From assembly GCF_022394535.1 (NCBI RefSeq), contig NZ_CP089414.1, positions 5,084,001-5,148,000 of the forward strand: a stretch of 64,000 bases of DNA, written 5' to 3'. Both the position numbers and the translations under genes were made by a program. Each line of letters begins with the position of its first letter. Positions within the stretch are counted from its first letter, which is position 1. The DNA is from Dyella terrae (GTDB lineage: Bacteria > Pseudomonadota > Gammaproteobacteria > Xanthomonadales > Rhodanobacteraceae). Below are positions 45,585 to 55,704 of the stretch, one piece after another. The notes beneath the pieces were generated by a model that saw only the letters and a list, made by a program, of their open reading frames with translations, did no database searches and was not told the DNA's origin.

Positions 45585-48500
45585 GCATCCGCTCCGTTGA
45601 CGATGGCTGGCAGCATGGGCTGGTACAACGCCAGCCAATGATGGAAGCCTCCGGCTTCGAGCGCATCGAAGCGCGGCCATGCACGGGCGAGATAGGCATC
45701 TTCCTGCACCTCGCCGACGCCACCGAAGCCGCTGCCTTCATAGGCTAGCTGCGCCTGCTTGCGTGCCTTCTCCGGATCGTCCGGATTCTGCAGCCACGCG
45801 AACGCTGTTTTGCGTGCGACGGGCAGCGGCATGCGCATGCCTTCGCGCAGGCAGGACAGCATGGCGTTGAGGCACATGCGGGCGTCGTCAGCGTCCAACG
45901 GTTTCAGCACCAAGGTCGTGTCGGTACCGATGATGCGCGACTGCAGGCGCAGGCCTAGCGCATGCGCCACCACATGGATGACCCAGGCGTTGATCGCCTT
46001 GTCGTAGCGGATGTCATTCTTCTGTTGCAGCTTTCCCGTGGCCAGTTCGAGGCGCACGTAAGGGGTTTCGTCCCCACGACGCAAGTCGGTCAGCCAGTCT
46101 TCGAGGCGTACGCCGTGCGCCTCGTGCAGCACTTCTATCTTTTCATCCACCAAGGGCCAGCGCTCGCAGGCCAAGCGCCAGCGGGTGGCGAGGTCGCCGC
46201 TTTCGCGGGCCAGTGCATCGCGTGCGAGTTCGCCAAAGCCGCCGGGAGGCAAGCTGCCCTGGTCGATGAGTTGGCGGGTAGCAATGTCCACGGCAGCACG
46301 TGGGTCGACCGACGTCACCGCGGCACGCAGAACGCTGGTCGTGGCGACGTGGCGCTCGAGCGCATTGAGGCCGAACGGCTCCTCGTCCATCGCTTCCTCG
46401 TTCCATGTATTGAAATGGACTTTGAGGCGATGGTTGAAGAAGTGGCGTACCGGACGCGCCACGAAGCCCTGCAACAAAGCCAGGCTCATGGCGGCATCGG
46501 GCTCCCACGGTGCCAGCGATCCGTTCATCGCTGCATCGTCGTGGTCGCGAAGTGCCTGGCGCCATTCACGGGCATAGGTGAACAGGTGGGCGTCGGCGTC
46601 CGCATTGAAATAGCGGCGGCTGAAGGGTTGCAGCGGATGCACCGTAGTCATCGCGTCCAGCAGGTGTTCGCCGCTGCGGATGTCATCCGGATCGTCACCC
46701 AGGCGATGCCAGCCGGCGGCGATGTAGTCGCGCAGTTGACCCACCAGCACGGAAGGTGGCAACACGCTGTTGTCACGCACGTTGCGTCCCACCCAGCTCA
46801 CGTAGAGCGTGTCGCGCGCGGATGCCAGCGCTTCCAGGAACAGGTAACGATCATCCTCGCGGCGTGAACGGTCGCCAGGGCGCGCGTTGCCGGGCTGCGC
46901 CATCAGGTCGAAGTCAGCGGGGGCTTGTCGTCGGGGGTAGTCGCCGTCGTTCATGCCGAGCAGGCAGACCACGCGGAACGGAATGGCGCGCATCGGCATC
47001 AGCGTGCAGAAGCTCACCGCGCCGCCCATAAAGCGTTGCGACAGCCGGCTTTCGTCCATGGAGGAAAGCCAATGCTCGCGCACGATGTTGAGAGGCAAGG
47101 GCAGGGCGAAGCCTGCTTCCGCGCAGGCCTGCTTCCACTCGTCCAATGCATCGTTGAGGCGCGTGAGGCGGTCGCTATCGGCCGGGTCGTCTGCATCGAA
47201 GAAGTCGAGCAGCAACTGTTGCAGGCGTTCGTGCCATTGATCGGGTGCAGCAGGTTCGCGCATGCGCGCCCACCATTGCTCCAGCTGGTCCATCAGCAGG
47301 ATCAGCGGGCCGACCAGCGCGGCGTCCAATCCACCTACTTCGCCGTAAGGGGCGATGCCGTGCCAGGTGTCGCCTTCACCCACGGCGTAGCCCAGCAGCA
47401 TGCGACGCAGGCCGAAGCGCCAGGTGTTCTGTTCGATGCCCGGCAATTCCAGGCTTTGTTTCTGCGTGCGGTCGAGGCCCCAGCGGATGCCCGCGCCTTC
47501 GATCCAGCGCCGCAGCGTATGCAGGCCGTTTTCGTCGATGTCGAAGCGGCTGCGCAACGCCGGTACGTCGAGCAGGTCCAGCAGGTCGCTCACGGCGAAG
47601 CGTGATTCCGGCAGCGACAGCAGATGCTCCAGCGCGACCATCAATGGCACGGCACCACGCGCGGGTTGATCGGCGACGGAGAAGGGCAGGTGGCGCGGAT
47701 CATCCAGCGGCAGACGGCCGAATACGGCCTGTACGTGCGGCGCATAAGTCTGGATGTCCGGCACCATCACGATGACATCGCGCGGCGACAGCGGCTCGCC
47801 GCGTTGTGCCGCGCCCTGGAACATCGCCAGTAACTGATCGTGCAGGATCTCCACTTCGCGCTGCGGGCCGTGCGCCACGTGAAAACGCAGCGAGGTGTCA
47901 TCATCGCGCCACGCCTTGCGCTGGGCGGCTTCGACTGGCAGCGGCTCCAGGTCCAGAATGGCCTGCTGCATCTGCCGCAGTAGTGTGCCGCCATCGGTAT
48001 CGGCAAACAGGTCGATGCTGCGGTTCCATGCAGTGAACTGCGAGCGATAGCCCTCCGGTTTGTCGAACGCGTCGAGCAGGCGAATGTAGTCGCGCCCCTG
48101 TCGGCCCCAGGCGGCCAGCAGCGGATTGGCATGCAGGTGCAGATCTTCGTAGCGCGGCTCGGCCGGTAAGCCGGGCTTCTGGTCGTGGCGGCGCTGGCTG
48201 GCCTTGAGCAGTTCGCGATCTTCGATGATGTCGGCCCAGTAATGCCGACAAGGGTTGGCCACCAACAGCATCACCTGGCTGAAGCGAGCCAGTGCGGTCA
48301 GCGCTTCCAGGGTCTGCTGTGGCAGCGAGGAAATGCCGAACACCACGATGCGGCGAGGCAGCGCGGCAGGCCGCGTCGTCATCGTGTCGATGCGATCGAG
48401 AAAGGCCTGGTGCACGGCGGCACGATGGTTGTGGCGCTCCTCGCCCACGTCGTCGAGCAGCAATTGCCACAGACGAGCCTGCCAGCGTTGATCGGCGGGA

Positions 48501-49066
48501 AGCTCGGGATGCTCGCCGCGCAGATCGTTGCGCAGCACATACCGCCCCTGTTCCCAGTCCGCGAGCCAGTCGGCGCGATACACCTGGTACTGGTCGAACA
48601 GGTCGGCCACGCGTTCGGCCAACTGGAAGCGTTTGCGCTCGTCGGGGTCGTCGCGAAGGAAGTCACGCAGCGGTGCGAACTCAGCCTCGTGCAGATGCGC
48701 GGGCAATAAGCGCAGCAGTCGCCAGCTCAAGCGGGATTTGTCGAATGGCGACGTGGTGGGCACCGCATCACGCCCCAGCACGCTGCGATAGGCCGCCCAC
48801 AGAAAGCGACCGGGCAGTTGCACGTCGATGGCGGCGCTGATGCCCAGGCCGCCGCCTACGCCGGTGGGCCGAGCCAGCGCCCACTTCAACCACTGCGCGA
48901 TGCCGTTGCTCTGCACCAGCATCAGCTCATCTTCCAGCGGACGCAGCGGCGCGCGGGCAAGCCAGCCCGTCAGCAGATCACGCAGGTCTTCCATGCGATT
49001 GCCATGGATGACCATCAAGCCCGGCTGGATCGGGCTCTCCAGAGGCAGGTCCAGGGTGTGGCTCAT
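45581..49066 (-). CDS. recC: RecBCD subunit RecC
   Basis: 1161 residues from the ATG at 49066 (MSHTLDLPLESPIQPGLMVI). Earlier in-frame starts to 49210 would run into the TonB receptor gene and lack RecC character. It shows the RecC N-terminal SNGIAQWLKWALARP, a degenerate helicase core (PRRIVVFGISSLPQQTLEAL) and the C-terminal nuclease-like fold LARDALARESGDLATRW. RecC holds the complex together and scans for Chi. It is first gene of the operon, and its stop overlaps recB. Confidence 0.92.
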   Translation of the reverse strand: MSHTLDLPLESPIQPGLMVIHGNRMEDLRDLLTGWLARAPLRPLEDELMLVQSNGIAQWLKWALARPTGVGGGLGISAAIDVQLPGRFLWAAYRSVLGRDAVPTTSPFDKSRLSWRLLRLLPAHLHEAEFAPLRDFLRDDPDERKRFQLAERVADLFDQYQVYRADWLADWEQGRYVLRNDLRGEHPELPADQRWQARLWQLLLDDVGEERHNHRAAVHQAFLDRIDTMTTRPAALPRRIVVFGISSLPQQTLEALTALARFSQVMLLVANPCRHYWADIIEDRELLKASQRRHDQKPGLPAEPRYEDLHLHANPLLAAWGRQGRDYIRLLDAFDKPEGYRSQFTAWNRSIDLFADTDGGTLLRQMQQAILDLEPLPVEAAQRKAWRDDDTSLRFHVAHGPQREVEILHDQLLAMFQGAAQRGEPLSPRDVIVMVPDIQTYAPHVQAVFGRLPLDDPRHLPFSVADQPARGAVPLMVALEHLLSLPESRFAVSDLLDLLDVPALRSRFDIDENGLHTLRRWIEGAGIRWGLDRTQKQSLELPGIEQNTWRFGLRRMLLGYAVGEGDTWHGIAPYGEVGGLDAALVGPLILLMDQLEQWWARMREPAAPDQWHERLQQLLLDFFDADDPADSDRLTRLNDALDEWKQACAEAGFALPLPLNIVREHWLSSMDESRLSQRFMGGAVSFCTLMPMRAIPFRVVCLLGMNDGDYPRRQAPADFDLMAQPGNARPGDRSRREDDRYLFLEALASARDTLYVSWVGRNVRDNSVLPPSVLVGQLRDYIAAGWHRLGDDPDDIRSGEHLLDAMTTVHPLQPFSRRYFNADADAHLFTYAREWRQALRDHDDAAMNGSLAPWEPDAAMSLALLQGFVARPVRHFFNHRLKVHFNTWNEEAMDEEPFGLNALERHVATTSVLRAAVTSVDPRAAVDIATRQLIDQGSLPPGGFGELARDALARESGDLATRWRLACERWPLVDEKIEVLHEAHGVRLEDWLTDLRRGDETPYVRLELATGKLQQKNDIRYDKAINAWVIHVVAHALGLRLQSRIIGTDTTLVLKPLDADDARMCLNAMLSCLREGMRMPLPVARKTAFAWLQNPDDPEKARKQAQLAYEGSGFGGVGEVQEDAYLARAWPRFDALEAGGFHHWLALYQPMLPAIVNGADA

Positions 49067-49172
49067 GGCTGGCAGCGGCAGGTATCGCTCATGGCGGGCA
49101 TTCTCGCCGAGTGGGCGAGAGATGTCCCGCATGTTGCCGCCGTGCCGTCCCATGGCCTGAGACGGCGCGGGC

Positions 49173-51626
49173 TTAGAAGGTGTAGCGCACCCGCCCGTAC
49201 CAATAGGCACCGTTGAGGCCGATGGGCGAGATCACGTCATAAGGGAAGTTGCCCGCGTAGTTGATCTCGCTGTTGGAGCGGGTGGGGTATTGGTCAGTGA
49301 GGTTGTAGCCGCCCACGGCGAAGCTCAGTTGCGTGGTCGCCTTGAACTCCACTTCCGCATCCAACTGCCAGCGCGGCGCGTAGGTTTGCGTGGGCATGTC
49401 GCCGCCGCCGAAGTCGAACACGCGCACCACGGAACCCTGGCGTGTCACGCGCCCCAGCAGGTTCCAGCGCGTGTTGCTCCAGTTGGCGGTAAACGAGCCG
49501 CGTTGACGCGGCGCTGCATCCGTCAGCGTGTTCTGTTCCTCCACGCCGAACAGCACGTTGCCGGCGCCGGTAGCGGCGAGTGCTTGGGGCGTGGGAATCA
49601 CATGCAGGATATCGGTGTGGTTATGGCTGTAGGCCAGAGTGAGCAACAGACCGCCACCGGCAAGCGGTGTGCGGTAGTTGCCGACCAGTTCCGCGCCGCG
49701 CGTGCGCGTGTCCACCGCGTTGGTGAAGAACGCGATGCTTTGCACGCCGGGTACGCCGAAGTGCTGCAGGATGTAATCCTCCAGCCCCGGGCTGTCGATG
49801 GTTTCCGACAGCGTGACCCGATGGTCGATGTTGATCTGGTACGCATCCAGGCTGAAGTCGAAGTGCTCGCCCACCTGACCGGTCAGGCCCAGGCTGGCGT
49901 TGCGCGACTTCTCGGGCTTCAGCGGTTCGGCGCCTAGCCCGCGCGCGATGGGGTTGTTCACCGAAAGAATGCGTCCGGTGACCAGCTTGCCGTCCGCGCC
50001 ATAGCCGGTGGTGGTGGCCTCGTAGCCGATCTGGCTGAGCGATGGCGCGCGGAAGTTGTTGGACCAGGCACCGCGCAATGCGAACCCAGGAGCGAACTCC
50101 CAGCGGCCGCTGAGCTTGCCGCTCCAGTTGCCGCCAAAATCGCTGTAGTGCTCGTAGCGCGCAGCGGCATCGACGAACACATGTTCGGTCACATCGCTGG
50201 AGAGCTCCGCATAGGCCGCGCCCACGTCGCGCGATAGGTTGGCGGCATCCTGCGGCTGCAGACCACCACCCGCCTGCGCGCCGACCGGTGCGTCGACGTA
50301 AGGGCCGGCGATGTAGGACGCAGGGTCACCCGGACGCGTGCGGAAATTTTCGTGGCGGTATTCCGTGCCCAGTGACAGCGTGACGTTGCGCGATGCCACG
50401 TTGAAATCATGGCTGAAATCGCCGTTGACGCTGCCCTGGTTAAAGGTATAGCTGCCGATGTGGAACGAGGTCGGGCTGTCCGGGCCTAGTGACGCATTGA
50501 GCGAATCGCGCAGGTCGTAGTCGAAGCCATTGCTGCCCCAGTTCAGGCTGCCGTCGTAGTGCCAGTCGCCGAACAGGCCGCGCACGCCAGCCGCAGTCTG
50601 CAGGTCGCGATCGCTGCCGACGGATTTGGGCAGGTAGCCGTCCGGATAGATGGAGGTGATGTTGGCGCTGCTGTCCGGGTAGCGGAAATAGTTGTCGCCC
50701 ACGCTATGGCGTTGCGTATACGTGCCGAACCAGTAGAACGTCGCATTGCTGCCCAGCGGTACTTCGCTGTTGAGCCAGCCGTTGTAACTCTGTGCGGCGG
50801 GGTCACCTGCGGCGTAGTTGCGCCGCCCGCGTAGCGCCAGGTTTGACGGCGTGGGATCGGCTAGCCAGTCCGGCACGGTGTCGATGCCGGCCCGGTTGGT
50901 CGAGCCGTGGTTGTTCGCTTCAATACCGAAACGGAAGAAGCCGGTACCGGCCAAGCGCGTGCCCCACTTGGCGGCGGCGTAGCCGGAGTCGCCATCGGTG
51001 ATGTCGCGGTCGGCCGGGCGGAAATGCGTGTGGTAGGCGCCGCCCGTGGCAGTGACCTCACCGCCCTGTGGCGCATCGTCGAGGATGATGTTGACCACGC
51101 CGGCAATGGCATCGGAGCCGTACTGCGCGCCTGCGCCATCGCGCAGCACTTCCACGCGTTTGATCGCGCTGATCGGGATGGCGTTGAAGTCCACCGGTGT
51201 GGTGCCGCGGCCGATCTTGGTATCCGTGTTCACCAGCGCGGAGGTATGGAAGCGCTTGCCGTTCACCAACACGAGCACCTGGTCAGGCGAGAGTCCACGT
51301 AGCTGCGCTGCACGCACGTGATCCGAGCCGCCCGAGTTGGATTGGCGCGGAAAGTTGAACGAGGGCAGCAGCGTCGCCAGCGCTTGGCCGAGTTCGCCAT
51401 TGACCGCGCCGGCAGCGCGCAGGTCGTCCTGTGTCAGCACGTCGACAGGTACCGGTGATTCCAGTGCCGTGCGATGGCTGGCGCGGACACCGGTGACCAC
51501 AACCTGATCGAGCGTCTTGGCCTGTCCATCGTCGGCCTGGGATTGGGCCTGCGCCACCGGCGCGAGCAGCCCGACGATCAGGGCCGGCAGGAGTCGGCGG
51601 CGTAGGGCCGCGGTGTTGATCGGCAT
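49173..51626 (-). CDS. TonB-dependent outer-membrane receptor
   Basis: 817 residues. AAGGA lies 6 bases before the ATG. The signal peptide ends near LLAPVAQAQS. A TonB-box-like segment TLDQVVVTGVR precedes the plug domain (about residues 50-190; VLVLVNGKRFHTSALVNTDT, EVLRDGAGAQYGSDAIAGVV). The barrel continues to the terminal GRVRYTF. Substrates of this broad group include siderophores, vitamins and plant glycans. The neighbours do not identify the ligand, and no Fur box is obvious. The gene stands alone after recC on the same strand. Confidence 0.88.
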   Translation of the reverse strand: MPINTAALRRRLLPALIVGLLAPVAQAQSQADDGQAKTLDQVVVTGVRASHRTALESPVPVDVLTQDDLRAAGAVNGELGQALATLLPSFNFPRQSNSGGSDHVRAAQLRGLSPDQVLVLVNGKRFHTSALVNTDTKIGRGTTPVDFNAIPISAIKRVEVLRDGAGAQYGSDAIAGVVNIILDDAPQGGEVTATGGAYHTHFRPADRDITDGDSGYAAAKWGTRLAGTGFFRFGIEANNHGSTNRAGIDTVPDWLADPTPSNLALRGRRNYAAGDPAAQSYNGWLNSEVPLGSNATFYWFGTYTQRHSVGDNYFRYPDSSANITSIYPDGYLPKSVGSDRDLQTAAGVRGLFGDWHYDGSLNWGSNGFDYDLRDSLNASLGPDSPTSFHIGSYTFNQGSVNGDFSHDFNVASRNVTLSLGTEYRHENFRTRPGDPASYIAGPYVDAPVGAQAGGGLQPQDAANLSRDVGAAYAELSSDVTEHVFVDAAARYEHYSDFGGNWSGKLSGRWEFAPGFALRGAWSNNFRAPSLSQIGYEATTTGYGADGKLVTGRILSVNNPIARGLGAEPLKPEKSRNASLGLTGQVGEHFDFSLDAYQINIDHRVTLSETIDSPGLEDYILQHFGVPGVQSIAFFTNAVDTRTRGAELVGNYRTPLAGGGLLLTLAYSHNHTDILHVIPTPQALAATGAGNVLFGVEEQNTLTDAAPRQRGSFTANWSNTRWNLLGRVTRQGSVVRVFDFGGGDMPTQTYAPRWQLDAEVEFKATTQLSFAVGGYNLTDQYPTRSNSEINYAGNFPYDVISPIGLNGAYWYGRVRYTF

Positions 51627-51739
51627 CGGGTTTCCTTGGGGTGCAGCGGTCCATGACGCCCGAGAGTCGGGCGCCGGAGGATGGATAGAGAAGGGGAAGG
51701 GCGCCCATCAGGGCGCCAGAGCGTCAGCCCGGGCAACAT

Positions 51740-51764
51740 CGCCGCATGGCATGGCCATGCGGCG
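51740..51764. promoter_or_regulatory. Strong hairpin in the receptor leader region
   Basis: CGCCGCATGGC and GCCATGCGGCG pair perfectly (11 bases) around ATG, 114 bases before the TonB receptor start. A second small palindrome (CGCCCGAGAGTCGGGCG) lies nearer the gene at about 51658-51674. The stretch 51627-51958 holds no gene. The hairpins may structure the receptor mRNA leader. Confidence 0.35.
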
Positions 51765-51958
51765 GCGAGCGATGTCCAGGTGTAGCGACGTTCATGTCAA
51801 ACAGACCTTGTGTCCCCGGTGAAACTGGCAGTGGGCCCGTATGGCTACGTGACCGTAAGTTATTTGTTGCATTGCGCAAGTTCTGTTGTCAATACTTTGC
51901 GAAGACATCCATGGATTTTTATCCGTCTGGATGTCCAAACGAACATAAGGACATAACG

Positions 51959-52408
51959 ATGCGTCATATGCTTTTTGTTTCCGCGCTGCTGTCGGCAGCG
52001 CTGCTGTCGGGCTGCGTGACCACCGCGCCGGTGACCCAGGCCACCCTGCATGGCGATGCGGCGCACCCCGCGCAGACGCAGGGCTGGGTGGAAACGCGGC
52101 TGTACTTTGGGCTTGGCGTGGTCGGCGACGACACGCACGGGATCACCGAGCAGGGTTGGCGTGCCTTTCTGGATGCCGAAGTGACGCCACGCTTTCCCGA
52201 TGGGCTGAGCGTGGTGGATGTCTATGGCCAGTGGCAGGGCAAGGGGCAGGCAACGCCCGAGCGCCTGCGTTCGAAGATGCTGGTGATCGACTACCCCGAT
52301 ATCCCCGCCAACCGCGATAAAGTGGAGGCCATTCGCGCCGCATGGAAGCAGCGCACGGGCGATCAGTCCGTGTTGCGCGTGACCCAACCGGCCGAGGTGT
52401 CGTTCTGA
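51959..52408 (+). CDS. DUF3574 lipoprotein
   Basis: 149 residues from the ATG at 51959, with AAGGA 7 bases upstream; the frame is open further upstream but without a signal. The signal peptide MRHMLFVSALLSAALLSGC carries lipobox LSGC (Cys19). WVETRLYFGLGVVGD, WRAFLDAEVTPRFPDGLSVV and YGQWQGKGQ are the conserved parts of DUF3574. The function is unknown; members are periplasmic lipoproteins. It is 1 base from the permease gene and probably co-transcribed with it. Confidence 0.75.
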   Translation: MRHMLFVSALLSAALLSGCVTTAPVTQATLHGDAAHPAQTQGWVETRLYFGLGVVGDDTHGITEQGWRAFLDAEVTPRFPDGLSVVDVYGQWQGKGQATPERLRSKMLVIDYPDIPANRDKVEAIRAAWKQRTGDQSVLRVTQPAEVSF

Positions 52409-52409
52409 G

Positions 52410-54003
52410 ATGAGTGTGACGGTACGTGAGCGCTGGATATCGCCGGGCGACCTCAACGGGTTCCTGGGGCTGGTGGTGGACAATCTGTCGGTGCTGGCGT
52501 TTCTCGCCACGGCGCTGATCGGCGTCTTCGGGTTTCCTGCCGACATCGTGTTCATGCGCATGGTGCCCGGCACCACCTTCGGCGTGTTGCTTGGCAACCT
52601 GGCCTATACGGCCATGGCCCGACGACTCGCGCGTCAAAGTGGACGGACGGATGTCACCGCGATGCCGCTGGGGCTCGATGCGCCCACTAGCATTGGCATG
52701 GCCTTTCTGGTGCTGGGCCCTGCGTTTCTGCACTTCAAGCAGGTGGGGCTCGATCCACAGGCGGCCGGGCTCGCCACTTGGCGATTGGGCATGGCGTCGC
52801 TGGTGATCATGGGCGTGTTGAAGTTCGTGCTGTCGTTCTTCGGCGGCATGGTGCAACGGCATGTGCCACGCGCCGGCCTGCTGGGTTCCATCGCGGGTAT
52901 TGCGCTGGTGTTGATGGGGTTCTTTCCGTTGGTGGAAATCCTCAAGCATCCGCTGGTGGGCTTTGCGGGATTGGGCGTGGTGCTCTATGCGCTGGTGGCG
53001 CGTGCACGCATGCCGTGGAACTTGCCGGGTGTGCTGGTCGCTTTCGTGGTGGGTGCGCTGCTCTATTACGTGCTCGGCCCACTCGGTGGGCTAGGCAGCG
53101 GCTATGAGCCGCCCAAGCCGTGGACGTGGCGCTTCGCGCTGCCGCTACCGACGCTGGAGTGGATCGGTGGCTTGGGATCTGCGGTGCCTTATCTGCCGTT
53201 GATCCTGCCGTTCGGCCTGTTGATGGTGGTGGGTGGCATCAACGTGACGGAGAGTGCACGCGCCGCCGGGGACGAGTACCGCACGCGCGACATCTTGTTG
53301 GTGGAAGCAGTAGCAACGCTAGTGGCGGGTTTCTGCGGTGGCGTGGCGCAGACCACGCCGTACATCGGTCAACCGTCCTACAAGGCGATGGGTGCGGGCA
53401 CGGGCTATACGTTGCTCACCGGTCTGTTCGTGGGCCTGGGGGGGCGTGTTTGGCTATCTCTCCAATCTGGTGGAGTTGATTCCGCTATCGGTGCTGGCGC
53501 CCATCCTGGTGTTCGTCGCCATCGGCATTACCGTGCAGGCGTTCGAGGCGACGCCGATGCGTTACGCGCCCGCCGTGGTATTCAGCTTCTTTCCCGCCAT
53601 TGCGCGCATGGTGGCGATCAAACTGAGCGACCCTACCTATGTGTCGCCCGAGCACGTCGTCGCGTTGCTGGGCGATCGCACGCACGGTTTCTCGGAGTTG
53701 GCCATCATCAACGCACTGGGCAACGGCTTCATCATCACGTCGATGGTATGGGCAAGCTTTGTGGTGGCCATGATCGACGGCAAGGCGTTGCGTGCGGCGT
53801 TGATTCTGCTGCTTGGCGCGGCGCTCAGCCTGTTCGGCGTGATCCATTCAGTGGAGCTGAGCGGCGGTATCTATCTGCCGTGGCAGCTCGATGAGGCCCA
53901 GCGCCAGCTCGCATGGCAGTTCGCGGCTGCGTACGCGGTGCTGGCGGTGGTGCTGGTGGCACTTTCCCTGAGTGCTTCGTCACGACGGGCGAATACGGCC
54001 TGA
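52410..54003 (+). CDS. NCS2-type (xanthine/uracil family) permease, frameshifted
   Basis: The protein is 530 residues if one G is removed from the seven-G run at 53438-53444. As read, the first frame runs into a spurious Arg/His-rich tail ending at 53894, and the correct second half lies in the next frame up to 54003. At least ten hydrophobic segments are seen. GGINVTESARAAGDEYRTRD and AQTTPYIGQPSYKAMGAG correspond to the conserved central region of nucleobase permeases. The substrate is not predictable. It probably imports a purine or related base with protons across the inner membrane. Confidence 0.78.
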
Positions 54004-54244
54004 CGCATCTCACAGATTTGCGATTGGACGCAAGGACGCGTCGCGTCGTCATCGACACAATCCGCGAGCCTCGTCGTGCTGATGCGCGGGTGTGTGCCTA
54101 GGAACACATGTCCGACATCACGCGACGAGGCACCGTGGAGGCGTGGGTGTCGCAAGAACATACTTCGCGCCGTCGTCATCCTTCGTACGCCAGTCAAGGT
54201 TAGGATGTGCCGTCATTGAACAAGGCACATCAACGGAGACGGGT

Positions 54245-55000
54245 ATGACCACGCAAGGACGGCAGGGCAGCTTGATCGCATGGACGTTGGCCTTGTTCAT
54301 GGCCTTCGCGGCGCCGCAGGCGTGGGCGCAGTCGGCGGATGCCGCAGCGGAGAGCGACACGCCGCCTACCGATGCCGATCTTGCCGGCACGCGCTGCGTG
54401 TCTGGCGAAGAGAAAATCCTGCCGGGCGACTACTTCTATTGCCTGGGCACGCAGACCTACGGGCTGGGCAAGTACGCCACCTCGCAGCGCTTCTTCAAGA
54501 CCGCCGCGAGTTGGGCAAGCAAGCCCGCGCAGTACGTGCTGGGCGTGATGGCACTCAACGGCGACAATCAACCGGTGAACCCGGCGCTGGGCCTCGCCTG
54601 GCTTACGCTGGCGTCGGAGCGTGCCAATTCGCCATTCCGGCAGGCGTACGACACGGCGTTGAAGAACGCCACGGAAGCCGATCGGCACGCTGCCGAACAA
54701 TTGCTGGTCAGCATGCGCCCGGTCTATGGCGATGCCACCGCTGGGCCGCGCGCGGAGCGCCGTTACACGGACGGCATGGCCACGCTGAACCGCCTGAGCG
54801 CGCGTGGCGCGAAATTCTGCATGGCGGGCATGACCGACCCATCGCGACCCGTGGCCGATCCCAACGGCTGTCCGCCGATAGAGACCGTGATGAAGGCCTT
54901 GGACAAGGCAGCAGTCAATGTCTTCGATGGCTGGGTCGGCCACGTGCAGGTGGGCCCGCTGGAACAGGTGCCCGCCGCAGACGCGCCGAACAAGAAGTAA
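54245..55000 (+). CDS. Secreted Sel1-like repeat protein
   Basis: 251 residues from the ATG at 54245 (GGAG 7 bases before). The signal peptide MTTQGRQGSLIAWTLALFMA ends at WAQS. TYGLGKYATSQRFFKTAASW followed by QYVLGVMALNGDNQPVNPAL resembles a pair of Sel1-like helical repeats. CVSGEE and YFYCLG may form a disulphide. The C-terminal part (about residues 150-251) is not recognised. It is probably a periplasmic scaffold protein. Confidence 0.65.
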   Translation: MTTQGRQGSLIAWTLALFMAFAAPQAWAQSADAAAESDTPPTDADLAGTRCVSGEEKILPGDYFYCLGTQTYGLGKYATSQRFFKTAASWASKPAQYVLGVMALNGDNQPVNPALGLAWLTLASERANSPFRQAYDTALKNATEADRHAAEQLLVSMRPVYGDATAGPRAERRYTDGMATLNRLSARGAKFCMAGMTDPSRPVADPNGCPPIETVMKALDKAAVNVFDGWVGHVQVGPLEQVPAADAPNKK

Positions 55001-55025
55001 GCCTTCTGTCGCAGCGCGGCAGATC

Positions 55026-55475
55026 TTAGTTCCGTGCGTCCATCACCCATGCATGGGTCAGGCTGGTGATGTCGGCCAGGTTCATGGAGCGCTCCGCGCG
55101 CTCCAGTGCGTTGCAGGCCGATTCCGCGGCATAGCGCATCAGGTAAGCGAGATGCGCACGGTACTGCGAGCCGATGCCATGCGCGCGGATCATGCCGGCC
55201 GCTTCGGCCAGGCACTCCAGATCGTTGTAGGCACGGTCGAGCTCTGCACTGCTGGAGCACTGCACGAATGCACCGGCGTCACTGGGATCACGTGAGCGAA
55301 GGCTCACCACGTCTTCCACCAGTCGGGCCGCCTGACGCGCCGCGAACATCAGCACGTCGGCGGCAGCGTGGGACAGCTCACTGTCGGAGACGGCTCGGTC
55401 GGTCAGCTCGACAAGGCTGCGCGTGACAACAAGCAGTTGGGCCACGGGGCGGCCCGCGGCATCGCTATGAGTCAT
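55026..55475 (-). CDS. Unknown helical protein, 149 residues
   Basis: The start at 55475 (MTHSDAAGRPVAQLLVVTRS) has GGAG 8 bases upstream. It is entirely helical, with Ala-rich segments and conserved-looking HAAADVLMFAARQAARLVED; there is no signal or membrane segment, so it is cytoplasmic. No family is recognised. It stands convergent to the Sel1-like gene with 25 bases between them. The 229 bases upstream (55476-55704) hold two C7 runs but no gene. Confidence 0.55.
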   Translation of the reverse strand: MTHSDAAGRPVAQLLVVTRSLVELTDRAVSDSELSHAAADVLMFAARQAARLVEDVVSLRSRDPSDAGAFVQCSSSAELDRAYNDLECLAEAAGMIRAHGIGSQYRAHLAYLMRYAAESACNALERAERSMNLADITSLTHAWVMDARN

Positions 55476-55704
55476 GGTTCCGGCTCCCCCCCGGACTGAT
55501 GGGCCGGCACATTGTCCACGGAGTCGTGACGTTTGTGTACACGGCGGCACTAGGAATTTGTGACAGCTCGCTCACCTTGACAGGAGGATTTCCCCCCCGC
55601 TAGCGGAGTCGCCCGGCGGCGTAGAAGACGCAGGTTATTGAAAGCACGGACCTAGTTTGCCTGTGAAGCATGGCTTTGCGTCGACGTGGGTGCGGCACCC
55701 GCCA

